Assembly: GCA_946480995.1 (NCBI GenBank)
Contig: CAMLMF010000222.1
Coordinates: 1 to 5,093, forward strand
Length of the DNA stretch: 5,093 bases
Direction of reading: 5' to 3'
Origin: an uncultured Bdellovibrio sp.
GTDB taxonomy: Bacteria; Bdellovibrionota; Bdellovibrionia; Bdellovibrionales; Bdellovibrionaceae
Shown: positions 1 through 5,012 of the stretch, in pieces
Layout: each line of letters begins with the position of its first letter
Position numbering within the stretch: the first letter of the stretch is position 1
Position numbers and translations under genes: made by a program
Notes under the pieces: generated by a model
Seen by the model: only the letters and a program-made list of their open reading frames with translations
Databases searched by the model: none
What the model was told of the DNA's origin: nothing

Positions 1-589
1 GGACATTACAGTTGAACTTGCTGATGGAAAAAAAGTTTCATTTCCACGAAGTGAACTCCATCGGCAATACTCTTATAATCTAACGCCAGAAGAGTTCAGT
101 CGACCAACGACTCCTTTAAAGAAGGATGAAAAATATCTAGCGAATCTTATTCCTGGAGATAAAATTCGCCTAAAGGCTCACGAGCGAGCCCCACAGGGAC
201 AAACGGTTATCCGTGAATTCACGGGCGAGTATCAAGGAGTTGATGGGAGCTATGTCGTTTTAAAGCGTCCAGGTGATGTCGCTCCAATTTATGTCTCGCA
301 GTTCGATATACCTCAGCAAAAGGTCACGCAGGTAAAAGGGGCAAAGTCGTCTCTCATTCCAACGGATACTGCGAAAAGAAAATGGCTGCCTGAAACGTCA
401 CTTGTCGAGGTGAAATATGTGGATGATTCGGGAAGACCTCAGACGGCCGTGGGTCGACTTATGCAAAGCTATCAACCTGAAAAAGCACCGGAAACTATTA
501 TTGAAGTGAATGGGAAGTGGGTTGCCATCCCTAATTCAAAAATTTCTAGGGATGGTCTTAAGCTTCTAAGGGGGCAAACAGGTCCCTAA
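1..589 (+). CDS. C-terminal part of an unrecognised protein with about 81-residue beta-rich repeats (5' end outside window)
   Basis: An open frame enters at the left edge (first full codon at base 2) and runs 195 codons to TAA at 587-589. I do not recognise the family. The visible part is hydrophilic and rich in charged residues, with no membrane segment and no cysteine. A pattern of a short hydrophobic strand, a turn and a second strand ending in a polar 'S-x-x' element recurs at visible residues 3-19 (TVELADGKKVSFPRSEL), 84-103 (YVVLKRPGDVAPIYVSQFDI) and 165-182 (TIIEVNGKWVAIPNSKIS). The copies are 81 residues apart. The sequence before copies two and three also lines up: residues 52-88, starting GDKIRLK, against 133-170, starting SLVEVKY. 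This suggests tandem small beta-barrel (SH3-like) modules. Proline- and lysine-rich linkers separate them. The fold is inferred and the function is unknown. The stop codon lies at the edge of a terminator hairpin. Confidence 0.8.
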   Translation, partial: DITVELADGKKVSFPRSELHRQYSYNLTPEEFSRPTTPLKKDEKYLANLIPGDKIRLKAHERAPQGQTVIREFTGEYQGVDGSYVVLKRPGDVAPIYVSQFDIPQQKVTQVKGAKSSLIPTDTAKRKWLPETSLVEVKYVDDSGRPQTAVGRLMQSYQPEKAPETIIEVNGKWVAIPNSKISRDGLKLLRGQTGP

Positions 590-623
590 AACTAGGGCCA
601 GAGATGCCTTAGTTTTTCTTTTT
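588..623. terminator. Bidirectional rho-independent terminator between convergent genes
   Basis: The arm at 588-598 (AAAACTAGGGC) pairs over 11 positions with 606-616 (GCCTTAGTTTT). There is one G-U pair (595 with 609) and a 7-base loop at 599-605. On the plus strand a T-rich tail runs to 623, broken only by one C and suiting the repeat-protein gene. On the minus strand the AAAA at 588-591 becomes a short U tract for the small gene at 609-803. The stop codons of both genes fall in or at the edge of the stem. Confidence 0.8.
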
Positions 624-803
624 ATTCGTCGTACCGGTAATGCCGGTATGATTGCGCCAGTTGTATTGCGGATCTGTTTTTGTGCGATTATGCCAAGCTT
701 CCCATTTTTTCTTTGGAAGTTTGTGTGACACATTTCCTTTTTCATCGAAAATGTCTGGATCTTTACCAACTAAGAAATCGCCGATGGCTTTCAAAATACC
801 CAT
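609..803 (-). CDS. Small hypothetical protein, 64 residues
   Basis: The protein begins MGILKAIGDFLVGKDPDIFD and has a lysine- and asparagine-rich tail. I cannot give it a function. The first 13 residues or so could form an amphipathic helix (GILKAIGDFLVG). The middle is charged and holds the tryptophan-rich stretch KKKWEAWHNR, and a later YNWRNHTG. There is no cysteine and no clear signal peptide, so it is probably cytoplasmic or loosely membrane-associated. I chose the ATG at 801-803 because AGGGAG (plus-strand complement at 813-818) lies 9 bases upstream. An in-frame ATG at 840-842 would add 13 residues but has no comparable ribosome site. The gene ends in the shared terminator and follows the exported-protein gene after 96 bases. 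Coding is supported by the good ribosome site, protein-like composition and the convergent terminator. Confidence 0.65.
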   Translation of the reverse strand: MGILKAIGDFLVGKDPDIFDEKGNVSHKLPKKKWEAWHNRTKTDPQYNWRNHTGITGTTNKKKN

Positions 804-899
804 TATAAACCGCTCCCTGAATGAGTCCCCAGCATAATCCATAGCCAGAACTCGGGCAAGCGGTACGCCGTACCTTTTTCGGATGCACGGCAGCAGTAA
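804..899. other. 96-base gap between two minus-strand genes
   Basis: It holds the ribosome site of the 609-803 gene (complement of 813-818) and a small perfect hairpin GGTAC-GCC-GTACC at 862-874. On the plus strand that hairpin is followed by TTTTT (875-879), but no plus-strand gene precedes it. On the minus strand it has no T tail, so it is not a convincing terminator for the 900-1163 gene. I see no strong promoter, so the two minus-strand genes could share a transcript. Confidence 0.4.
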
Positions 900-1163
900 T
901 TAAGAGCGAGGATTTGCGCAAACGTCGATGATATCAAGACCACGGTCTTCAGAGACCTGACCTGCACCTTTAAAGTGTTTAAAACAAGTGTCAGCCGCCA
1001 CTTCGAAAGCTTCTTCATAGCTTGCAGCCGAGCGTTTTACTTCGAAAACTTGGCCTGACAGTTTGTATTTGAAAGTGAACTCTTTCGTCGGCGCGCCCTT
1101 GCTAGTCCATGCAAATGAAGAGCAAGAAACTGTCAGTAGAGCGATTGTTAAAAGTGCTTTCAT
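900..1163 (-). CDS. Small exported protein, 87 residues, unknown function
   Basis: The N-terminus MKALLTIALLTVSCSSFAWT is a typical export signal. It most likely has a type I cleavage after S-F-A at residue 18, giving a mature protein of about 69 residues that starts WTSKG. Cys14 within the hydrophobic stretch (T-V-S-C) is a poor lipobox, so a lipoprotein is possible but less likely. The mature part has only two cysteines, Cys60 (DTCFKHF) and Cys82 (DVCANP), which could form one disulfide in the periplasm. The middle reads as two beta strands (FTFKYKLSGQVFEVKR) followed by a helix (SYEEAFEVAADTCFKHF). I do not recognise the family. The start is well supported: AAAGGGGA (complement of 1169-1176) lies 5 bases upstream of the ATG. 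Its own promoter probably lies in the divergent gap. The product is periplasmic or secreted by inference. Confidence 0.75.
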   Translation of the reverse strand: MKALLTIALLTVSCSSFAWTSKGAPTKEFTFKYKLSGQVFEVKRSAASYEEAFEVAADTCFKHFKGAGQVSEDRGLDIIDVCANPRS

Positions 1164-1196
1164 AATAGTCCCCTTTGTTCAGGTTTCATTCTTTGC

Positions 1197-1224
1197 TTTA
1201 TGTAAGGAGCAAGGGGCGGGCCAA
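1197..1224 (-). promoter_or_regulatory. Candidate promoter of the small exported protein gene (900-1163)
   Basis: On the minus strand TTGGCC (complement of 1219-1224, four of six matches to TTGACA) lies 16 bases before CATAAA (complement of 1197-1202, four of six matches to TATAAT). A start about 7 bases further on would give a leader of about 25-30 bases containing the AAAGGGGA ribosome site. This is a consensus match by eye only. Confidence 0.4.
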
Positions 1225-1407
1225 AAACCTTAGAAAAAAGCCGCGTCTATGATTTGTAAGTTATTGATATCACGAATGAAATAAGTATCATAATGAGGCA
1301 TTTTTTAATGCGCTTTACAGCGGGTGTCGCCCTGCCAACATGACAGGTTTCGGAATGCGGTTGAATATATTTTTGTCAGTGACTAAGCTCAAAGTGAGAC
1401 AACAAGG
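1225..1407. other. Divergent intergenic region with several small dyads
   Basis: This stretch lies between the minus-strand exported-protein gene and the plus-strand gene at 1417, and I see no coding frame in it. It holds the palindrome TGATATCA (1265-1272) and a weak hairpin GCATT-TTTT-AATGC (1298-1311). Two short dyads sit close together before the plus-strand gene: GTCA-G-TGAC (1375-1383) and CTCA-AAG-TGAG (1388-1398). A possible plus-strand promoter pairs ATGACA (1340-1345) with TATATT (1366-1371), but the 20-base spacing is too long for a standard one. The alternative TTGAAT (1361-1366) with TAAGCT (1384-1389) has correct 17-base spacing but a weak -10. Either would place regulatory sites here. 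Confidence 0.35.
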
Positions 1408-1416
1408 ATGTGTGTG

Positions 1417-1887
1417 ATGCGCTTAATATTACTCGGAATAATGGCTCTTTTTAGCTCTGTCAGTTGGTCCGCAACAAAGGGGCAATATCTGGGGCGACAA
1501 ATGATTGTGAATATCACCTCACAAGATCGTAGCGGGGCGCTTGATGAATCAGCGGGTGTGTTGTTTGCGGCGATGGACCGTCCCGTACAGAACTCCTTTT
1601 TAGGTAAAGGTAAATCCCTCATAGCTCCGCAAAACCAATTGAACTTTATTTGCGCAGAAAAAAGCGCGAATAACTATCAATGTTCAATTTACATCCATCA
1701 GTCAAATTTCGGCAAAATAGCTCCAGGCAAAGCCCAATATCACGTCACGGGGCCTGATGCCAAAGCGCTGTTTTCTCAATTCCATTCTAATGGCGTGCAG
1801 TTTTCTTACCGCGACGAAAATCAGACCTTTGCAATCGAGGCCACGCCTGATCAATTTCTGATCACTTTTGCCGAATCTGGTCTCTAG
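1417..1887 (+). CDS. Secreted or periplasmic protein of unknown function, 156 residues
   Basis: The protein starts MRLILLGIMALFSSVSWSAT, a signal peptide with a short basic start, a hydrophobic core and likely cleavage near S-W-S-A (residues 17-19). I do not recognise the mature domain. It looks mainly beta-stranded and has two cysteines ten residues apart, Cys79 and Cys89, in the stretch FICAEKSANNYQC. These are well placed for a disulfide across a beta hairpin. No catalytic motif is evident. I chose the ATG at 1417 because AAGGA (1404-1408) lies 8 bases upstream. The in-frame ATG at 1408 overlaps that ribosome site and would put MCV in front of the arginine, so it is less likely. The stop is followed after 51 bases by the App1-like gene with no terminator between them. 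Co-transcription is possible, although a promoter-like site lies in the gap. Confidence 0.75.
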   Translation: MRLILLGIMALFSSVSWSATKGQYLGRQMIVNITSQDRSGALDESAGVLFAAMDRPVQNSFLGKGKSLIAPQNQLNFICAEKSANNYQCSIYIHQSNFGKIAPGKAQYHVTGPDAKALFSQFHSNGVQFSYRDENQTFAIEATPDQFLITFAESGL

Positions 1888-1904
1888 GAAGCGGCGGGCA
1901 GTTG

Positions 1905-1913
1905 TGCTATAAG
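1905..1913 (+). promoter_or_regulatory. Candidate extended -10 promoter for the App1-like gene cluster
   Basis: TGCTATAAG at 1905-1913 fits the extended -10 form TGnTATAAT with five of six hexamer matches. The -35 position 17 bases upstream (TAGGAA, 1885-1890) is weak, as is common for extended -10 promoters. Transcription would start near 1920, leaving a leader of about 19 bases that contains the ribosome site GGAGGAG at 1929-1935. The site is matched by eye and is not proof of activity. Confidence 0.45.
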
Positions 1914-1938
1914 TTTCCTTCATTCTTTGGAGGAGCTG

Positions 1939-2745
1939 ATGAAAAAACTGATGGCCATTTTAGTGGTGCTTTGTGCGTTTTCTGCCCACGCTCAAACGTT
2001 GCTCGTGAGCGATATTGATGACACCGTTAAATTAGCAAATATCAAAGACATTTCAGACTCAGCTATTTATGCCTTTGACGATGAAAGTCGCTTCACAGGC
2101 ATGAACTTTCTGTATAATGCAATTGTGCAGGACAACTCCGACATCACGGTCACATACCTGTCGCGTGCGCCCGAGTGGTTTATGAAAAAGACGCACACGC
2201 GTTTTTTAGTAAACGGAAAATTTCCTCAAGGTCACTATATTGGTCGTACGAATTATTCTTCGGATGAACATAAATTAAAAACATTGCGTGCTTTATTGGA
2301 AAGCCTTAGACCTCGCAAAGTCATTTTGATCGGGGACAATGGCGAGTTTGATCCGGATGTTTATGCGCAAATCGTTCGCGAATATGCCAATCAAGGAATC
2401 GAGTTTCACCAGTTTATTCGCATCGTGTATTCAGAAACTTTCTTTTTAAATAAGGCGACAGCATTGCACCCTGGTCAAGTCGGCTTTGTGACTCCGGCTG
2501 AAATCGCTTTAGAATTGGAAAAGGCGCGATTGATGAGTCCTACCACGGTAAAAGCATTACTTGAAGTTGTTGTGAAAGATATCTTAAAACCCAAAAGAAG
2601 ATCGCAAACTGTCAGTTTCGCTTTTCCTGAATACGTGGACTGCCGTGACTTCCAATGGCAGTGGGATGAAAGTCTAGCGCAGTATCCAGTACTGCCGGCC
2701 TTAAAGACGCGCATTGAAGATCGTTGCGGCACAAAATTGCAATAG
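1939..2745 (+). CDS. Exported App1/DUF2183-type phosphatidate phosphatase-like HAD hydrolase
   Basis: This 268-residue protein has the hallmarks of the App1 catalytic domain (DUF2183). The HAD nucleophile motif is DIDDTV, with Asp25 and Asp27 as predicted nucleophile and acid/base. The second motif is YLSRAP with Ser75. Then come His111-Lys112 (DEHKLKTL) and the metal-binding motif LIGDNGEFDPDVY with Asp133 and Asp138. The yeast relative, App1, dephosphorylates phosphatidic acid to diacylglycerol using magnesium, so a phosphate ester in membrane lipid is the likely substrate. The substrate is inferred. MKKLMAILVVLCAFSAHA is a clear signal peptide cut before Gln19, so the enzyme acts outside the cytoplasm. 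After the catalytic domain (to about residue 170) come roughly 100 residues I cannot place, with Cys235 and Cys263 as a possible disulfide. The ATG at 1939 follows GGAGGAG at 1929-1935. A TTG at 1927 is in frame but overlaps no proper ribosome site. Confidence 0.85.
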   Translation: MKKLMAILVVLCAFSAHAQTLLVSDIDDTVKLANIKDISDSAIYAFDDESRFTGMNFLYNAIVQDNSDITVTYLSRAPEWFMKKTHTRFLVNGKFPQGHYIGRTNYSSDEHKLKTLRALLESLRPRKVILIGDNGEFDPDVYAQIVREYANQGIEFHQFIRIVYSETFFLNKATALHPGQVGFVTPAEIALELEKARLMSPTTVKALLEVVVKDILKPKRRSQTVSFAFPEYVDCRDFQWQWDESLAQYPVLPALKTRIEDRCGTKLQ

Positions 2746-2754
2746 TAAGGTTTT

Positions 2755-3567
2755 ATGATTCTGAAGTACCAACTGCCGCGCATTTATGAAAATATCCTTC
2801 CGCGAGAAATCTTAAATTTTTCGCCAGAGGAAAAGAAAGCCACTTGTAATGCTTGCGCGATGTCGCGTCCTCAGAACAAAGCCAAAGTTCACTATCGCCC
2901 GGATTTAAAGTGTTGCACCTTTCACCCCTTTTTAGCGAACTATCTGGTTGGTGCTTTGTTTTACGAAGAGTCCTCAGCAGAAGCACATCGCATCTTCCGC
3001 GATAAGATCGCGCGGCGTGAATACGCACTTCCCTTGGGGATGGTGGCGCCGGTTCAATATCAGGTCCAGTTCAATAATCGAACGGAAGGGGAGTTCGGGC
3101 AGCGAGAAGATTGGCTGTGTCCGTACTATAATAAACAAACGCAAAACTGCAACGTGTGGCGCAACCGTGGGGTTGTGTGTACGACGTTCTTTTGTAAAAG
3201 CTCTTATGGAAAAACGGGTCTTAAGTTCTGGGAAAAGTTAAGCAATTACCTTTGGTATGTGGAGCTGGCTTTGCTTGAAGAGGCTTTGGTGATGTTGGAT
3301 TTTTCACCCCGCCAAGTGATGACCTTGTTGGATTATCATAATCGCTTTGATGGAACAGCAGCAGAAAAGAAAACCCGCGTGATCCCCGAAGCCTTGGCAA
3401 AAGATTTGTGGAATGGTTATTACGACGACCAAGAGGGCTTTTATAAAAAGGCTTATGATGTTGTCGCGAATATCGACAAAAAATCCTTCCATGAGATGAT
3501 TGGTGAACAAGGGCAGTACTTGGAAGAAGAAGTCTTTACGATTTTGCCAGAAATGAAAGTGAATTAG
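2755..3567 (+). CDS. YkgJ-like cysteine-cluster protein (putative metal or Fe-S binding)
   Basis: This 270-residue protein has no signal peptide, so it is cytoplasmic. Eight cysteines are confined to the first 150 residues: Cys31-x-x-Cys34, the pair Cys53-Cys54 (LKCCTFHPFL), then Cys122, Cys132, Cys142 and Cys147. The second block, with CPYYNKQTQNCNVW followed by CTTFFC, strongly resembles the C-terminal half of the CxxCxxCC (YkgJ) family, which typically reads CPFL...C.IY..RP..CR.FPC. These residues probably bind zinc or an iron-sulfur centre. The function of the family is poorly known. The remaining 120 residues look helical (KFWEKLSNYLWYVELALLEEALVML), with no motif I know. The ATG at 2755 follows TAAGG (2746-2750) and lies 9 bases after the App1-like stop. 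sufE starts 2 bases after the stop, so translation is probably coupled. It could be a substrate or helper in Fe-S handling, by context only. Confidence 0.75.
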   Translation: MILKYQLPRIYENILPREILNFSPEEKKATCNACAMSRPQNKAKVHYRPDLKCCTFHPFLANYLVGALFYEESSAEAHRIFRDKIARREYALPLGMVAPVQYQVQFNNRTEGEFGQREDWLCPYYNKQTQNCNVWRNRGVVCTTFFCKSSYGKTGLKFWEKLSNYLWYVELALLEEALVMLDFSPRQVMTLLDYHNRFDGTAAEKKTRVIPEALAKDLWNGYYDDQEGFYKKAYDVVANIDKKSFHEMIGEQGQYLEEEVFTILPEMKVN

Positions 3568-3569
3568 AC

Positions 3570-4004
3570 ATGAGCATTGAAGCACGACAAAATAAAATCA
3601 TCGCCGACTTTTCCGCTATTCAAAATTGGGAAGATCGTTATAAGCGCATTATCGAATTAGGAAAATCACTTCCGGAAATGCCAGAAAATCTGAAAACAGA
3701 GCAAAACATCGTGAAGGGTTGCCAGTCTCAAGTCTGGTTGTCAGCGCAGCTCAATGAGCAGGGGCAAATGATCTTGCAAGGTGATAGTGATGCTTTGATT
3801 GTGAAAGGTCTGGTGGGTTTGCTTTTGTCGGTTTACTCGGGATCCGCTCCAGCAGAGGTTTTGGCGACACCTCCAGAATTTTTAAAAGCTTTGGGCTTTG
3901 AAGGAAATCTTTCTCCCAGTCGTGCGAATGGTCTGCATTCGATGTTGAAGCAAATTAAGATGTACGCGACGGCTTTCGATTATTTGTTAAAAACCAAAAA
4001 ATAA
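3570..4004 (+). CDS. sufE: SufE, sulfur-acceptor protein for Fe-S cluster assembly
   Basis: This 144-residue protein is the usual length for SufE. SufE takes persulfide sulfur from the cysteine desulfurase SufS, stimulates it, and passes the sulfur to the SufBCD scaffold in the cytoplasm. The catalytic cysteine is Cys51 in VKGCQSQVWL, the same motif and position as in E. coli SufE. The other family signatures are present: an early helical WEDRYKRIIELGKSLPEMP, the segment IVKGLVGLLLSVYSG, and the conserved LSPSRANGL containing Arg118 near the C-terminus. No SufS or other Suf gene lies in the window. The ATG at 3570 is 2 bases after the stop of the cysteine-cluster gene. It has only a weak ribosome site, so it is probably translated by coupling. 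No terminator follows the stop, and some read-through into the protease gene is possible. A CsdE paralogue is the only alternative label. Confidence 0.93.
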   Translation: MSIEARQNKIIADFSAIQNWEDRYKRIIELGKSLPEMPENLKTEQNIVKGCQSQVWLSAQLNEQGQMILQGDSDALIVKGLVGLLLSVYSGSAPAEVLATPPEFLKALGFEGNLSPSRANGLHSMLKQIKMYATAFDYLLKTKK

Positions 4005-4005
4005 T

Positions 4006-4034
4006 TTGTCTTTCCCTGCTAAATTGCACAGAAT
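4006..4034 (+). promoter_or_regulatory. Candidate promoter of the serine protease gene
   Basis: TTGTCT at 4006-4011 (four of six matches to TTGACA) is separated by 17 bases from CAGAAT at 4029-4034 (four of six matches to TATAAT). A second possibility is the extended -10 TGCTAAATT at 4017-4025, which has no -35. Either would start transcription just before the inverted repeat at 4046-4063. The choice is not settled by eye. Confidence 0.4.
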
Positions 4035-4045
4035 TTAAGAGCAGG

Positions 4046-4063
4046 ATGTTCAAGGAAGAACAT
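4046..4063. promoter_or_regulatory. Perfect 6-bp inverted repeat in the protease leader (operator or leader hairpin)
   Basis: ATGTTC (4046-4051) and GAACAT (4058-4063) are perfect inverted copies separated by AAGGAA. Two G-U pairs could extend the RNA stem outward. The dyad lies 3 bases before the ribosome site AAAGGGGA (4067-4074). It also contains an in-frame upstream ATG at 4046 that is probably not the start. It could bind a dimeric regulator or fold in the mRNA next to the ribosome site. Confidence 0.45.
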
Positions 4064-4078
4064 TCTAAAGGGGACATA

Positions 4079-4948
4079 GTGAAACGGAATTCATTCGTAA
4101 CGGCAGCTAGCATTGCTGTTGCAGCAACTTTCTCAGTCGGATTTATCAATATCACTCCAAAAGTTATTTACGGCGAAGACAATCGTGTCGACGTTTATCA
4201 AGTGACAAAACCTGAGGTTCTAGACGTCGCGGATTCTACTGTGGCCTTAATTCCTGTTCGCAGTGTCGTGAATATTGCAAACGGCATGGTACGTATTTCT
4301 GCTGGTCAATACGGTAAAGAAATGAATTTGTGTAAAGATGAAGCTTTCTATGACCAGCCTGCTGCAGCCAACTGTTCAGGCTCTTTGGTGGGCAGTGATC
4401 TGATCGCAACAGCCGGGCACTGTGTGACCGCTTCAACATGTTCTTCTTATAACTTTGTTTTCGGTTTTAAGATGACGGACGCGTCAACAGCTCCAGACAC
4501 TTTGCCAGCGAGTGAAGTTTATAGCTGTAAAGAAATCGTGGCCCGTGAATACACGAGTGCTCAGGATTATGCTCTTGTGCGTTTAGATCGTGCGGTGATT
4601 GGTCACCGCCCTTTGACGTTGCAAAAAACACCGGCTCAACCGGGTGATCAGATTTATGTGGTCGGCCATCCTTCTGGTTTACCGACGAAGTACGCAGATG
4701 GTGCGCAAGTTAGGTCTCAAGAGGGCGCATTCTTTCAATCCAACCTAGACACTTATGGTGGGAACTCGGGTTCTGCTGTGTTTAATGCTTTAACAAATGA
4801 AGTTGTCGGTATCTTGGTGCGTGGTGCTTCTGATTTTTCTTATGATCGTGCAAGACAATGTACAGCGAGTGCACGTTGTACAGCCGATGGTTGTCGTGGT
4901 GAAGATGTGACGAATATTTCGTATATCGTTGAAGCTTTAAATCAGTAA
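4079..4948 (+). CDS. Secreted trypsin-like (S1 family) serine protease, 289 residues
   Basis: The catalytic triad is plain: His114 in LIATAGHCV, Asp163 in AQDYALVRLD and Ser230 in GGNSGSAVF. This is the S1 chymotrypsin fold, and the short loops and VVGHPSGLP (residues 194-202) recall the V8/glutamyl endopeptidase branch. The specificity is not readable. MKRNSFVTAASIAVAATFSVGF is a signal peptide. Residues from about 25 to 67, including GEDNRVDVYQV and DSTVALIPV, look like a propeptide or N-terminal extension before the protease core begins near NGMVRISAG. There are eight cysteines (85, 99, 115, 121, 150, 261, 267, 272). Three sit in a loop near the C-terminus (CTASARCTADGC), so several disulfides are likely after export. 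I chose the GTG at 4079 because AAAGGGGA lies at 4067-4074. The in-frame ATG at 4046 would put 11 charged residues before the signal peptide. The gene ends 25 bases before a strong terminator. Confidence 0.92.
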   Translation: MKRNSFVTAASIAVAATFSVGFINITPKVIYGEDNRVDVYQVTKPEVLDVADSTVALIPVRSVVNIANGMVRISAGQYGKEMNLCKDEAFYDQPAAANCSGSLVGSDLIATAGHCVTASTCSSYNFVFGFKMTDASTAPDTLPASEVYSCKEIVAREYTSAQDYALVRLDRAVIGHRPLTLQKTPAQPGDQIYVVGHPSGLPTKYADGAQVRSQEGAFFQSNLDTYGGNSGSAVFNALTNEVVGILVRGASDFSYDRARQCTASARCTADGCRGEDVTNISYIVEALNQ

Positions 4949-4973
4949 AATTTTAAATTTATAAATTTTCTAT

Positions 4974-5012
4974 AAAAAGCCCAAGTTGCTTATCAGTAAC
5001 TTGGGCTTTTTT
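4974..5012. terminator. Strong bidirectional rho-independent terminator after the protease gene
   Basis: The arm at 4974-4990 pairs with 4995-5011 over 17 positions, with one G-U pair (4988 with 4997) and the tetraloop TATC at 4991-4994. The GC-rich core is GCCCAAGTT against AACTTGGGC. The outer part pairs A4974-4978 with T5007-5011, giving a T tract to 5012 on the plus strand and another on the minus strand. It ends the protease transcript and could also end a minus-strand gene entering from the right. Confidence 0.93.

Noticed and set aside
652..837. Plus-strand open frame of 61 codons opposite the small minus-strand gene
   Set aside because: It is antisense to a frame with a better ribosome site and terminator, and its cysteine- and phenylalanine-rich product looks like a shadow.
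862..879. Hairpin GGTAC-GCC-GTACC followed by TTTTT on the plus strand, like a small terminator
   Set aside because: No plus-strand gene precedes it, the stem is only 5 bp, and on the minus strand, where the genes are, it has no T tail.
803..1018. Minus-strand open frame of 71 codons overlapping the exported-protein gene
   Set aside because: It overlaps the signal-peptide gene in another frame, has no evident ribosome site, and its product does not look like a protein.
1298..1311. GCATT-TTTT-AATGC hairpin as a terminator or riboswitch part
   Set aside because: It has a 5-bp stem and no T tail beyond the loop, and it is AT-rich in an AT-rich gap, so chance is the simpler explanation.
1331..1348. 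CCTG-N9-CAGG dyad in the divergent gap as an operator
   Set aside because: Only four base pairs with a nine-base spacer, expected by chance in a gap of this size.
2753..3028. Minus-strand frame of 91 codons opposite the cysteine-cluster gene
   Set aside because: It is the shadow of a strongly supported plus-strand gene, and the arginine- and cysteine-rich composition is typical of antisense frames.
2948..3241. Plus-strand frame of 97 codons inside the cysteine-cluster gene
   Set aside because: It is out of frame with a gene that has clear motif conservation, and its basic, serine-rich product is typical of an alternate frame.
4046..4063. GTTC/GAAC dyad as a LexA (SOS) box
   Set aside because: GTTC and GAAC half-sites occur in some LexA boxes, but this spacing and flanking sequence fit neither the Gram-positive nor the alphaproteobacterial form, and a secreted protease is not a typical SOS gene.
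4046..4078. ATG at 4046 as start of the protease, giving 300 residues
   Set aside because: It would place 11 charged residues in front of a good signal peptide, while the GTG at 4079 has AAAGGGGA at the right distance.
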